Assembly: GCF_000189255.1 (NCBI RefSeq)
Contig: NZ_AEVS01000045.1
Coordinates: 62,001-126,000 of the forward strand
DNA length: 64,000 nt
Reading direction: 5' to 3'
Origin: Vibrio brasiliensis LMG 20546
Lineage (GTDB): Bacteria; Pseudomonadota; Gammaproteobacteria; Enterobacterales; Vibrionaceae
A model generated the notes under the pieces. It saw only the letters and a program-made list of their open reading frames with translations. It searched no databases and had not been told where the DNA came from. The position numbers and the translations under genes were made by a program. Below are positions 36,996 to 47,197 of this stretch, in pieces (the stretch's first letter is position 1; each line of letters opens with the position of its first letter).

Positions 36996-39467
36996 TTAGC
37001 TATTGGCGAAATGTTCCAAAATGTCCTGATTGGTCACAATGCCGAGATACTCTCCTGAGTCATTAACCACCAGCCATGGGGGTTTGATTCCCGATTTTAT
37101 GATGTCTGTTATTTCTGACAACTGAGTATGAAATGAGAGAGTGTGCAGGTTGGTACGCATAACGCGGTTGAGGGTCTTTTTATCAATGGCGATATCTTTG
37201 CTAGTTTCAAGCTTGGTGCCCAACGTCGGAGAAAGGTGATAGTTGAGCTCTTCCCTACCGACCACACCGACACACACTTTACGGTCAACAATTGGTATAA
37301 AGTCTAGCCGATATTGATTCGAATCGAATAGCGCACGTGCCCTTTCAATATTGTCATTGGGAGCCAGACATGGAATATGAACCTGGGTAATACTCAGTAC
37401 ACCAGACTGCCTCGCATGTTCACCTCCAGACAAAAAGGCCTCAAGGCGATCATAATAACTCCAGGCATTTTCCAACTCTTCTAACGGTAAGGGCTTTGAG
37501 AAAAAGTATCCCTGAATATAATCGACACCTAAACCACAGACGACTTTCAGTTCATCGAGAGTTTCAACACCTTCAGCTACCACTCTGACATCAAGGGTAT
37601 GGGCCAGTTCGGTGATCATTTTGACGATAAAAAATTTGTGTGACCCTGCTTTAAGGTCTTTAACGAATTCTCGGTCAATTTTGAGTACATCGAAATTACA
37701 ATCGCTCAGATAAGCGAACGAACTATAACCGGTACCAAAGTCATCTATTGCGACCGATACTCCCCGACGCCGTATGTTTCGAATCAAGGCTGACTGGCGC
37801 GATTCACTATCAAAATACGCACTTTCCGTTAGTTCTATGGTGACTGTTTCCGGGTAAGTGGCATATTGATGGATAAGCGAGTCAGCACTGCGTAATACTT
37901 CATCGACTTCCAGCTTGGTATTGAGAGAGCGGTTAATGGTGATACCCAATTGCTTACCAAAACGCTCTTGAATAGTGTTCAAATCATGCAGCGCTTTCTT
38001 ACCCACACACCAGTCGAGATCAGAAACTAAATCTAAATCTTCAGCAATCGTCACCATTTCTTGTGTGTTGAGGATTTTACCGTTATGACCTTTAAAGCGA
38101 CTCAGAGCTTCAAACTTAACAATGTCCCAGTTTTTCACATCCACTATCGGTTGATAGTAAACATCGATATTCTGTGAACGAATCAATTTTTCAGCCCACT
38201 CTTCCATCTCCTTGCGTCTTAACACCTCTTTATGCAAAGCCCCATGATAAAAGGTAATTTGCCCGCGTTGTTCCGAGGCCTGTTCTAACATCGCCTGTAC
38301 AGCATGAGAAACCAGCAATTTCGGATTGTGTGTGTCATGGCCTAATACCGAAACCCCAACACAACCATTGATTATCGCACTGTGGATGGTTCTGCCAGCA
38401 GACTGGTTGAGAGATGCAAAAAAGCGACGTATGGTCTGATGGATCATACGTATCTGAGATGGTCCCGCTACCTTGTCACACTCTAAACAGGCGACAAAGT
38501 GGTTGCTACCAAGATATCCAACATATTTGGCCACCTTGTTCTTGGCCATATGTTCAGACAGCATCGACTTGAGTTCAAAGTCATCAACCTGTCCAAAGCT
38601 TGGATGGAACGCCACTACCATACTTATGTTGGGCTCAACACTCTCCATCCAATGCTGAGTCACGGAACGAATAAATTGCTTTTCGGTCGGCAGTTGAGTC
38701 AGCAGCTCTACACCGCCCAGTTCAACATCGGCAATTCGATAAAGATTGTTTGATAAGTCCAAATAAACGCCAATGTAAAACACCCCTTCTACCAGAGTGA
38801 TTTTCTGCAAGGTTAAATCTTGCGGATAGGTTTTTCCGTGACAAGACTGGATCAGAACCACGCCCGACCAACTACCAACCTTGTTGGTCTGCTGCCAGAT
38901 TTTTTGGTAAAAGCCGGGGCTATGTTTATCAGAATTGAGTATATCCATTGAACGCCCAACAAGCTGTTGGTTGCTGTACTTGGAATGCTCAAGGAAGTAA
39001 TCATTACAGACAACGATATTACGCTGCTCATCGGCGAGAATGACACCATGATGGGGATTATTAAATAGCTGTTCAAACATGGCACTGAGTGTCGACGTAG
39101 TTGCATGGACAAACAGTAGTGGTGTGATCGTTCCGTTGACCAGTCTGTGGTCTTCAGCACGAAAACTAAATTCAACATAGCAGCACTGGTCATCGCTCAG
39201 TTGGAGGCAACAACAAAAACGATGTTTACTACGATATTTACAAGTTTGGGCCAACAAGCCGAGCAACTCGGTCTGATCATGGTAACTCATACAAGGGAGC
39301 AACACGTTTCCAGTCAAAGAGGGAAGATCAGAATTAAGAAGCTGACGGCACACATCTTCATCAATTGTCAGTTGATGATGTTCTGTATCCCACTGCCATT
39401 CAATTGAAGTGCAAGCTCTCTGTTCATCTGTCTTAAGATCACGTACTGAGCCCAGCTCCCTGTACAT
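36996..39467 (-). CDS. PAS-(degenerate GGDEF)-EAL-CBS cyclic-di-GMP phosphodiesterase 1
   Basis: An 823-residue cytoplasmic protein expected to hydrolyse cyclic di-GMP. A PAS domain at about 130-245 (FNNPHHGVILADEQRNIVVCN) is followed by a GGDEF-like domain at about 255-415 whose active site reads LGSNHF instead of GGDEF, so it cannot be a cyclase. The EAL domain at about 430-680 keeps FEALSR (near 451), ITINRSLN, IELTES, DDFGTGYS (near 576), LKIDREF and VAEGVET, so it is probably active. Residues about 695-823 look like a CBS pair that may sense nucleotides (VVNDSGEYLGIVTNQDI). Its neighbour at 39521 is a paralogue. Confidence 0.85.
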   Translation of the reverse strand: MYRELGSVRDLKTDEQRACTSIEWQWDTEHHQLTIDEDVCRQLLNSDLPSLTGNVLLPCMSYHDQTELLGLLAQTCKYRSKHRFCCCLQLSDDQCCYVEFSFRAEDHRLVNGTITPLLFVHATTSTLSAMFEQLFNNPHHGVILADEQRNIVVCNDYFLEHSKYSNQQLVGRSMDILNSDKHSPGFYQKIWQQTNKVGSWSGVVLIQSCHGKTYPQDLTLQKITLVEGVFYIGVYLDLSNNLYRIADVELGGVELLTQLPTEKQFIRSVTQHWMESVEPNISMVVAFHPSFGQVDDFELKSMLSEHMAKNKVAKYVGYLGSNHFVACLECDKVAGPSQIRMIHQTIRRFFASLNQSAGRTIHSAIINGCVGVSVLGHDTHNPKLLVSHAVQAMLEQASEQRGQITFYHGALHKEVLRRKEMEEWAEKLIRSQNIDVYYQPIVDVKNWDIVKFEALSRFKGHNGKILNTQEMVTIAEDLDLVSDLDWCVGKKALHDLNTIQERFGKQLGITINRSLNTKLEVDEVLRSADSLIHQYATYPETVTIELTESAYFDSESRQSALIRNIRRRGVSVAIDDFGTGYSSFAYLSDCNFDVLKIDREFVKDLKAGSHKFFIVKMITELAHTLDVRVVAEGVETLDELKVVCGLGVDYIQGYFFSKPLPLEELENAWSYYDRLEAFLSGGEHARQSGVLSITQVHIPCLAPNDNIERARALFDSNQYRLDFIPIVDRKVCVGVVGREELNYHLSPTLGTKLETSKDIAIDKKTLNRVMRTNLHTLSFHTQLSEITDIIKSGIKPPWLVVNDSGEYLGIVTNQDILEHFANS

Positions 39468-39520
39468 AAACTCATCCTATAGTTGAGCAACTCCTACTAT
39501 TAAAGTTAGAACAAACTCAA

Positions 39521-41983
39521 CTAAGTAACAGAATTATTATTAGCCAGGTAGCTGAGAACCGCTGCCGAGCTGACAATTCCTTTAAAGTGTCCATGTTCAT
39601 CAACCAAGCACCAAGGGAAAGGTCTGTTTTCTCGCACTAAACCGCTCACCTGTGATTTTGGACAATGCCATTCAATTTCAGTGACCACCGGAGACATGAT
39701 TCTATTAGCTGGTTTATGCCAATAAGCGCTCTCTTTATTTGATTCATGGTCAGTACCCATATTGGCGGTCAGGTGTAAATTCATGCTTGGCCTATCAACG
39801 AATCCGACACAGATCTTATCTTCGACGATGGGTAAGTAATCCACTTCATCATCCGAGAAGTATTGGTAAAGCAGTGACAAAGGATCACCCGGATCAATAT
39901 GAGGCACTGGTTGAGCTAAGTGACCTATCGAATCCGGTGCAGCCTGAACCTTGCTATCGTCATAGTTAAACATGTCATCTATCGAGCTAAGCTCGTTGAG
40001 AGGTAAAGGCTTAGAAAAATAGTACCCCTGAACATATTCGACCCCTAGTTCATACATCACGTCCAGCTCTTGCTTAGTTTCAACCCCTTCGGCAACGACT
40101 TTCAAATCGAGTCGCTTAGCAAGCTGTATCACGGCAACAACAATTTCATACTGACGGGTTTGGTGAGACAGGTGCTGAATAAACTCTCGGTCAATCTTCA
40201 GAATGTCGAAATAGTTCTCTTTGAGGTACTTAAATGAAGCGCAGCCAGTGCCGAAATCATCGACCGCGATCTGTACACCCGCATCACGAAGTAAGCTCAG
40301 TAACTGCCTGTTATGACTGTTACTTTTGAAGAAGGCGCTTTCAGTGAACTCTAGAGTCAGTAAAGCCGGGTTAGTGTTCTGCTTATCAAGAATCATCGCC
40401 GCTCGCTGTAAAATGTCACTTAACTCTACCGTACTGCGCAACGAACGATTGACCGATAACGAAACATGTTCACCAAACTGAGCCTGAAGTTCCGGAAGTT
40501 GCTCTAATGCGGCCAACAGCACTAAATCATCCAGCTCCACCACTTTATTCAGCTCTTCGACCACTTCGACAAACTCTTGGGTTGACGCTTCAAATTCTTC
40601 GCTACCAGGAAAGCGACATAAGGCTTCAAACTTATCAACTCTACGACGGGATATATCCACGATAGGCTGAAAATAAACCTCGATTTTGCCCTGTTCCAGA
40701 CTTTGCAGGACGTGGTTTTCGATCTGTTTCTTACGCTCGACCTGACGATGAATCTCACGGTCGTAAAAGTTGATTCGCCTCGTCTGCCCGGAGTGCAGCT
40801 CTAACAGCGCCTGATAAGCATGGGAAACCAACTGATTAGGCTTGATCGCATCGACGTTCCATACTGAAACACCTGTTACGCCGTCTTTGAGCGCCAAAGC
40901 GACAGAAGTTTGAGCATGCTTAAAACTATGGAACAGTTTAGTGATGGCTCGACCAATATCACTGGCAACTTGTTGTTCCATTTGGATATCAACCATTAAA
41001 CAGACCGCAAAGCAGTCACTGCCTAGATAGCCACTTGCAACCACATGAGTGTTATCTTTGAGGTAGCTGGCAAACTGACGTTTTGTCTCCTGAACTGAGC
41101 TATCGAGGAACTTGGGCTGGATTGCCAGAACAACCAAACCGTGCCGTGAGTCCGCGTCAAGACAACATTGATGAAGTCGCTCGAGAAAGGTTTCTTTACT
41201 TGGTAACTGAGTGAGTATGTCTACCCCACCCGACTCCAAATCTTCCAGCCGTTCTAGTTCTGTTGATAAATCAGATGAGAAGCCGACATAAAAGACCTGA
41301 CCACTGCCCGCATGCATCTTGTGAATGGTTAACTCATGAGGAAATGCTTTACCGTCAGCGTGGCGCGATAAGATGATCCCCTTCCAGAATCCAGCTTCAT
41401 GAACCTGTTGCCACATCTCGCGGTAGTACTCTTCACTATGCTCGCCAGCATTGAAAATTTCGGTTCTCAAGCCAACCAGTTCATTGCGCAAGTAGCCAGT
41501 CAGGGTTTCAAAGTAGTGGTTGCAAGCGAGGATTCTGGTGTCACTATCGGCCACAATAATCCCATGATGGGCGTTCTCAAACAGAGAGTAGAACAGCTCT
41601 GCGGCATCATCTTTGGCAGGAAGCGTTAAACAGGGTGATAGCGTTCCTTTGAGCTCATGGGCGCTAATTCGGTCGATGGCGATCTCGACGTAAGTAAACA
41701 GGTGTTGGCTGGTAAACAGGCAGCAATGGGCATAGGTTCTCTGATTGGTGTTTATTGCCGACTGAAAAGCCTGTTTAACAATCAAACGTTGTGATTTAGG
41801 CAGCAACTGGAACAAGGTTCGAGCCGATAAGTCACTTTCGCTATCCCCTATTAGCAGTGTTCTGGCTTCATCATCACACTCAAAAACCTGAGTTTTCAGA
41901 TTGATATACCAGTCATACATCGCGTATTTAGACTGCACTACTACGTCATTGATTAATGTGCTGTTTTTATCGATGTCATTCAC
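39521..41983 (-). CDS. PAS-(degenerate GGDEF)-EAL-CBS cyclic-di-GMP phosphodiesterase 2
   Basis: An 820-residue paralogue of the next gene, with the same domain order. The PAS domain contains FENAHHGIIVADSDTRILACN. The GGDEF-like motif is LGSDCF, again inactive for synthesis. The EAL domain has FEALCR (near 452), LSVNRSLR, LEFTES, DDFGTGCAS (near 574), LKIDREF and VAEGVET, so catalytic residues are kept. The C-terminal CBS-like part ends LVDEHGHFKGIVSSAAVLSYL. It lies 53 bases upstream of the first copy and probably shares its transcript. The two differ most in the N-terminal and CBS parts, which may give different inputs. Confidence 0.85.
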   Translation of the reverse strand: MNDIDKNSTLINDVVVQSKYAMYDWYINLKTQVFECDDEARTLLIGDSESDLSARTLFQLLPKSQRLIVKQAFQSAINTNQRTYAHCCLFTSQHLFTYVEIAIDRISAHELKGTLSPCLTLPAKDDAAELFYSLFENAHHGIIVADSDTRILACNHYFETLTGYLRNELVGLRTEIFNAGEHSEEYYREMWQQVHEAGFWKGIILSRHADGKAFPHELTIHKMHAGSGQVFYVGFSSDLSTELERLEDLESGGVDILTQLPSKETFLERLHQCCLDADSRHGLVVLAIQPKFLDSSVQETKRQFASYLKDNTHVVASGYLGSDCFAVCLMVDIQMEQQVASDIGRAITKLFHSFKHAQTSVALALKDGVTGVSVWNVDAIKPNQLVSHAYQALLELHSGQTRRINFYDREIHRQVERKKQIENHVLQSLEQGKIEVYFQPIVDISRRRVDKFEALCRFPGSEEFEASTQEFVEVVEELNKVVELDDLVLLAALEQLPELQAQFGEHVSLSVNRSLRSTVELSDILQRAAMILDKQNTNPALLTLEFTESAFFKSNSHNRQLLSLLRDAGVQIAVDDFGTGCASFKYLKENYFDILKIDREFIQHLSHQTRQYEIVVAVIQLAKRLDLKVVAEGVETKQELDVMYELGVEYVQGYYFSKPLPLNELSSIDDMFNYDDSKVQAAPDSIGHLAQPVPHIDPGDPLSLLYQYFSDDEVDYLPIVEDKICVGFVDRPSMNLHLTANMGTDHESNKESAYWHKPANRIMSPVVTEIEWHCPKSQVSGLVRENRPFPWCLVDEHGHFKGIVSSAAVLSYLANNNSVT

Positions 41984-42192
41984 TGCAATAACCGCCTAAT
42001 TTCATAACAACTTTACCAATTAATATAGCCTAGATGGCTGATTCAATTCGTTATTGAGCTAACACTTTAGTTGATCGGTTATCGTCACCATAAATCACAA
42101 CAACTTCAGGGGAAATAAACTTAGTTATAATGAGGTAGATAGTCGCCTTGCAAGCCGCTATAATTCGCGCTCCTTGGCACAGAGAGCAAAAT

Positions 42193-44487
42193 ATGTACAG
42201 CAACATCACTCCTATTCACGAGCACAAAAAATATTGGGCAGAATGCTTTGGCACTGCGCCATTCCTGCCGACCAATCGAAAGGAAATGGATGCCCTGGGA
42301 TGGGATAGCTGCGACATTATCATTGTAACTGGCGATGCCTATGTTGATCACCCAAGCTTCGGTATGGCTATCATTGGCCGTCTGCTGGAAGCCCAAGGGT
42401 TTAGAGTCGGCATTATTTCTCAGCCAGAGTGGCATAACAAAGATGCCTTTACTGCTCTTGGTAAACCGAACCTCTTCTTCGGTATCACCGCTGGTAACAT
42501 GGATTCAATGATCAACCGTTACACTGCCGACCGTAAGCTACGCCATGACGATGCTTACACCCCAAACAACGAAGGTGGTAAGCGCCCGGATCGCGCAACA
42601 CTTGTTTATTCTCAGCGTTGTCGCGAAGCGTACAAAGGTGTGCCAATCGTTCTTGGTGGTATCGAAGCGAGCTTACGTCGCCTAGCCCATTACGATTACT
42701 GGTCAGACAAAGTTCGTCGTTCTGTGCTGTTTGACGCCAAAGCGGATATCTTGCTGTTTGGTAATGCGGAGCGTGCACTGGTAGAAGTGGCACACCGCCT
42801 TGCGGATGGCGAAGACATTGCCAGCATGACTAATATTCGTGGTACTGCGGTCAGCCTTGCCGCTGAGCCAGAAGGTTACAGCGTGATTGACTCATCACGC
42901 ATTGAGAAACCACGTAAAGAAGCTTTTATCCCGCCAAATCCTTACGCGGTTGAAGAACAGTGCGACACCAAAGCGAAAACTCAGGAAGCAGAAGCGCAAC
43001 CAATCACGATTCGTCCTTCGCGTCATGATGCTGCGACCACTGCAGTACGTATTCCTCCGTTTGAAAAGCTAAACAATGACCGCATTCTTTACGCTCACGC
43101 CAGCCGTATCATGCACCTTGAGACTAACCCTTACTCAGGTCGCGCTCTGATCCAGCGACATGGTGACCGTGAACTGTGGGTTAACCAGGCGCCGATTCCG
43201 CTTACTACTGAAGAGATGGACTACGTATTTGGCCTGCCTTATGCCCGTGTCCCTCATCCTATGTATGGTAAAGCTAAAATCCCTGCCTACGACATGATCA
43301 AGACATCGGTTAACATCATGCGCGGTTGTTTTGGTGGCTGTTCTTTCTGTTCGATTACTGAACATGAAGGCCGAATTATTCAGAACCGTTCACAAGAATC
43401 TATTCTTTCTGAGCTGGAAGAGATTCGGGACAAGGTACCTGGCTTTACTGGCACGATTTCTGATCTGGGTGGTCCAACGGCCAACATGTATCGTTTAGGC
43501 TGTAGCGATCCAAAAGCGGAAGCTAACTGTCGTCGCCCATCATGTGTGTTCCCGGGTATTTGTAACAAGTTGAACACCGACCATAAGCATACTATCGATC
43601 TCTACCGTGCTGCGCGTAAAGTCGAAGGTGTGAAAAAGGTCATGATTGCCTCTGGTGTTCGTTATGATTTGGCAATCGAATCGCCAGAATATGTTCGTGA
43701 ACTAGTGACTCACCATGTAGGTGGCTACCTGAAAATTGCACCGGAACATACAGAAAAAGGCCCATTGGATCTGATGATGAAACCGGGTATGGGCACCTAC
43801 GACCGCTTCAAAGAGATGTTTGAAAAATACAGTGCTGAAGCAGGTAAGAAACAGTATCTGATTCCGTACTTTATTTCCGCTCACCCAGGTACTGAAGATG
43901 AAGACATGCTTAATCTGGCGTTGTGGCTGAAAAAGAACAACTTTGAGTGTGACCAGGTACAGAACTTCTACCCATCACCGATGTGTAACGCAACCTCAAT
44001 GTACTATTCAGAAACTAACCCTCTGAAACGCGTGAAGTACAAGAAGCGAGAAGAGGTGCCGGTCGCTAAAGGTGAACGTCAGCGTCGACTACACAAAGCG
44101 TTATTACGCTACCACGATCCGGCTAACTGGCCACTCATCCGTGAAGCTCTGATCAACATGGGCAAAAAACACCTGATCGGTGATAAGCCTAGCTGTCTGG
44201 TTCCTGAAGAAGACATTGATGCTAAGACACCAGCTCAACGTCGTAAATCGGGCAGACACGGTTCTCAACGCTTTGCGACTAAGCACACGAAGAGCCAACC
44301 GGGTTTCGAAAAAATGCACGGCGAGCAGCGTAGTAACGGCAAAGGTAACGGCTCTAAAGGCAATGGCGGCGCAACGTCAAACCGTAATGGCAAACCAACC
44401 GGCAAACCAAATAACAGCCGAGGTGGTAAACCAGCAGGTAGTGGTGCAGGTAAGCCACCAGCAGGTCGTAAGCCTAAACGCAGATAA
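42193..44487 (+). CDS. YgiQ-family radical SAM protein
   Basis: A 764-residue radical S-adenosylmethionine protein of the YgiQ/UPF0313 family. The iron-sulfur cluster motif CxxxCxxC is in [18 protein letters not shown] near residue 380. An N-terminal B12-binding-like region ([24 protein letters not shown]) precedes it. The C-terminus after about residue 690 is a low-complexity Gly/Asn/Lys-rich tail. The reaction is not established. The start at 42193 ([15 protein letters not shown]) is chosen over an upstream in-frame ATA/ATG region at 42148 because the family starts this way. Confidence 0.88.
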   Translation: MYSNITPIHEHKKYWAECFGTAPFLPTNRKEMDALGWDSCDIIIVTGDAYVDHPSFGMAIIGRLLEAQGFRVGIISQPEWHNKDAFTALGKPNLFFGITAGNMDSMINRYTADRKLRHDDAYTPNNEGGKRPDRATLVYSQRCREAYKGVPIVLGGIEASLRRLAHYDYWSDKVRRSVLFDAKADILLFGNAERALVEVAHRLADGEDIASMTNIRGTAVSLAAEPEGYSVIDSSRIEKPRKEAFIPPNPYAVEEQCDTKAKTQEAEAQPITIRPSRHDAATTAVRIPPFEKLNNDRILYAHASRIMHLETNPYSGRALIQRHGDRELWVNQAPIPLTTEEMDYVFGLPYARVPHPMYGKAKIPAYDMIKTSVNIMRGCFGGCSFCSITEHEGRIIQNRSQESILSELEEIRDKVPGFTGTISDLGGPTANMYRLGCSDPKAEANCRRPSCVFPGICNKLNTDHKHTIDLYRAARKVEGVKKVMIASGVRYDLAIESPEYVRELVTHHVGGYLKIAPEHTEKGPLDLMMKPGMGTYDRFKEMFEKYSAEAGKKQYLIPYFISAHPGTEDEDMLNLALWLKKNNFECDQVQNFYPSPMCNATSMYYSETNPLKRVKYKKREEVPVAKGERQRRLHKALLRYHDPANWPLIREALINMGKKHLIGDKPSCLVPEEDIDAKTPAQRRKSGRHGSQRFATKHTKSQPGFEKMHGEQRSNGKGNGSKGNGGATSNRNGKPTGKPNNSRGGKPAGSGAGKPPAGRKPKRR

Positions 44488-44504
44488 TCACAGTTCTCAG
44501 ATAC

Positions 44505-44540
44505 AAAAAGGGCCTGACTCTATCGAGTCAGGCCCTTTTT
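44505..44540. terminator. Convergent terminator between ygiQ-like gene and serC
   Basis: AAAAAGGGCCTGACTC and its perfect 16-base reverse complement enclose a four-base loop, with A and T runs on the two sides. This should work in both directions. Confidence 0.92.
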
Positions 44541-44552
44541 TACACATTCAGT

Positions 44553-45635
44553 TTAAGCGTTTTTCGCTTCAAACTCTTGCATGAAGTCGACCAGTGCCTG
44601 CACACCTTCCAGTGACATCGCGTTATAAATAGACGCACGCATACCACCAGCCGCTCGGTGACCTTTCAGTGCTACCAGACCACGTTCCGCAGCCTGTTCA
44701 AGGAACAAGGCATCAAGTTCAGGCTTAGCGAGTTGGAAAGGTACATTCATTCGCGAACGGTTGTCGCTATGCACATTGTTAATGTAAAAGTCAGAGCCAT
44801 CAATCTGATTGTAGAGCAGCGATGCTTTCTCTTTGTTCACTTTCTCAACTTCAGCAACCCCACCCTGCTCTTTCAGCCATTTAAAGACCAGACCTGACAG
44901 GTACCAGGCGTAGGTTGGAGGAGTATTGAACATGGAGTCTTTTTCCGCCAATACTTTGTAGCTCATAAAGCTAGGTATCAGTTGATTGGCAAGCTCCAGC
45001 AAGTCGTCACGCACGATCGCGATACAGATGCCAGCCGGTCCGATATTTTTCTGAGCACCTGCGTAAATTACGCCGTACTTAGAAACATCGATTTGACGGG
45101 AAAGAATGTTTGAAGACATGTCAGCAACGATAGGTTTATCAGTCTGCGGTAGCTCACTGATTTCGATGCCATCGATGGTCTCGTTTGGACAGAAATGAAC
45201 ATAAGCTGCTTCTGGATCGATTTGCCACTCAGAGGCTGGTAGTACCGCGGTTTTACCATCGATTTCAGTTTTAGCGGCAAAAGTATCAACCTGACAGTAC
45301 TTCTCTGCTTCGTTAATTGCGCTTTCTGCCCAGTAACCAGCATCAATGTAAGTTGCCTTTGTCGCGTTACCCAGCAAGTTAAGCGGCACCGCAGCAAACT
45401 GTGCACGGGCACCACCCTGACAGAATAGTACTTTGTAATTGTCTGGGATGTTTAACAGGTCACGTAGATCCTGCTCTGCATCTTCAGCAACCTTAATGAA
45501 CTCTTTGCTACGGTGGCTAATTTCCATCACCGAGGTACCGAGGTCATTCCAATCGACAAATTCCTTTTGTGCTTTTTCCATTACCGCTTTAGGCAGGGCT
45601 GCCGGACCTGCGCTAAAGTTGAAAACCTTGCTCAT
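44553..45635 (-). CDS. serC: Phosphoserine aminotransferase
   Basis: A 360-residue PLP enzyme that converts 3-phosphohydroxypyruvate to phosphoserine, and also acts in pyridoxine synthesis. The start [22 protein letters not shown] is diagnostic, as are [31 protein letters not shown], and the PLP lysine in [12 protein letters not shown] near residue 195. The C-terminal [16 protein letters not shown] carries the substrate arginine. Stands alone between terminators. Confidence 0.97.
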   Translation of the reverse strand: MSKVFNFSAGPAALPKAVMEKAQKEFVDWNDLGTSVMEISHRSKEFIKVAEDAEQDLRDLLNIPDNYKVLFCQGGARAQFAAVPLNLLGNATKATYIDAGYWAESAINEAEKYCQVDTFAAKTEIDGKTAVLPASEWQIDPEAAYVHFCPNETIDGIEISELPQTDKPIVADMSSNILSRQIDVSKYGVIYAGAQKNIGPAGICIAIVRDDLLELANQLIPSFMSYKVLAEKDSMFNTPPTYAWYLSGLVFKWLKEQGGVAEVEKVNKEKASLLYNQIDGSDFYINNVHSDNRSRMNVPFQLAKPELDALFLEQAAERGLVALKGHRAAGGMRASIYNAMSLEGVQALVDFMQEFEAKNA

Positions 45636-45709
45636 CTATCTTTCCTTGCTCATGCTTCAATAAGAGATTAATCGATTAATACCATGTTTTTTGCTTGATA
45701 AAAAGCAAG

Positions 45710-45733
45710 AAAAGAGGTCTTAAGACCTCTTTT
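45710..45733. terminator. Terminator between the DUF945 gene and serC
   Basis: AAAAGAGGTCTT is directly followed by its exact reverse complement. A 24-base palindrome with T runs at the end; serves the DUF945 gene on the minus strand, and lies just upstream of the serC start at 45635. Confidence 0.75.
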
Positions 45734-45758
45734 CACTTTAAACAATCAAATATTGCAA

Positions 45759-47024
45759 TTATGGCTGCATCAATGCTGGGAGAAGCAGTGCCATTAGAGG
45801 GATCTGCTGTCCATTCTCAAACACCAAATTACCTTCTTTTAGTTGAGCCTGAATCTGATAGCCTTCATCTGTTTCCTCAATCAGCTCCATGACAATCGCT
45901 TCATCAATACCCTGCTTAATAAATGGGTACTGGGTAACTAAACCATTAGAGAAGAAAGTATTAAGGTCACCGGTCAGCGCAGGAAGAATCATCGCCGGAT
46001 TCTGAGCCACATTGTCAGTACCTTGAGGAACGGTGATCTGCCAGTTTGACTCAAATTCACTCTCTTCACCTAACTTAACCGCCATTTTGTTCATTGCCAG
46101 GTAAAAACCCTTGGAGAATAAACTTTCAACATAAGGTACTGCGGCGTCTATATCGGCATTCGTTGGCATTGGGTTGTTCTGGTACAGATTGACCAGATGC
46201 TCAAACGCAACACTGTCTAAGCCACCAAAAGCGAGATCAATAGAAACACTATCTACGTCGCCATCGACAGTCACCAGATTCTTAAGGTCAACGACATGCT
46301 GACTGCTGACGGTTTTTGCAACTTCATCGAAGCTGCTTGAGAAAGCGTACTGACTATTACTTAAGCTGAACAGAGGCGATTGATCGATGTCCAGAATAGA
46401 TGCATCGTTCACTTTTACCGTCTGTTCACCAATCCAGAAACTATTAATCTGCTTGCCTTCACCCTGACCCGATAAACCAGAAAGCAGAACTTTCTCGCCA
46501 GAGTTAAAGTCAACTTCAACCGATGGAACATCTAATTGGTAAGTAAGATCACCCAAGACGCTAACATGCCCTTTCAGGGTTGAAGCGGTAACTGAGACAA
46601 TCGCTCCATCTGGTCCTTCGGAAACCTGATTCCAGTTATCCATTTTCACGACGTAATCAGTATTACCATTAAGCTGAGTGATAGTATTCAGAGTCAGCGG
46701 CAATTCAGGTTGGTTTTCGATAACAGACTCAGCTTTAAGGCTAAACAGACCATGACTGACGTCACTGTTTAACACCACTTCTGTCGGTAGACCATCTATT
46801 GCTAACTGTTCAGCCAATACAGGGTCCGTTACGGTATAACGAGTTTTAACCGTCGAAGATAGATAGCCTCGATTATATTCAATAACTTCAGCTTTTACTG
46901 AGTCATTATTAAGATGAGCGACACCATCCTGAATGACAGTTTGCCCAATCTGACCGACCGCTAGCGGCCAACACAACGCAAGTACTACAGCGCCGCCAAT
47001 GGCGCCAATTTTTTTAAGTTCCAT
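45759..47024 (-). CDS. DUF945 (YdgA-like) envelope protein
   Basis: A 421-residue protein with one N-terminal hydrophobic helix (IGAIGGAVVLALCWPLAVG) that is a membrane anchor or uncleaved signal. The rest is a large periplasmic domain of repeating beta-rich segments. The EVIEYNRGYLSSTVKTRYTV stretch is typical of DUF945/YdgA, together with SLKGHVSVLGDLTYQL-like strands. The family has a suggested role in envelope or motility but no defined activity. It stands alone upstream of serC on this strand. Confidence 0.82.
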   Translation of the reverse strand: MELKKIGAIGGAVVLALCWPLAVGQIGQTVIQDGVAHLNNDSVKAEVIEYNRGYLSSTVKTRYTVTDPVLAEQLAIDGLPTEVVLNSDVSHGLFSLKAESVIENQPELPLTLNTITQLNGNTDYVVKMDNWNQVSEGPDGAIVSVTASTLKGHVSVLGDLTYQLDVPSVEVDFNSGEKVLLSGLSGQGEGKQINSFWIGEQTVKVNDASILDIDQSPLFSLSNSQYAFSSSFDEVAKTVSSQHVVDLKNLVTVDGDVDSVSIDLAFGGLDSVAFEHLVNLYQNNPMPTNADIDAAVPYVESLFSKGFYLAMNKMAVKLGEESEFESNWQITVPQGTDNVAQNPAMILPALTGDLNTFFSNGLVTQYPFIKQGIDEAIVMELIEETDEGYQIQAQLKEGNLVFENGQQIPLMALLLPALMQP

Positions 47025-47197
47025 GGTGTTATATTCTTAAACTACGATTTCATTCAGTCTACACGAAAAAACATTGAGATAAATCAGAGTATTGGCTTTC
47101 TATAAAAAACATCAGGAATTCTCATACCTAGCTCTCAATACCATTTTTTCATCCTTGTTACAGTTATCCCTGTGGATTTTAAAATTGTAGCCTACTC

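Noticed and set aside
44180-44487. Low-complexity Gly/Asn/Lys tail of the YgiQ-like protein as a separate domain
   Set aside because: It reads as a disordered tail, which is common in this family; no function can be claimed.
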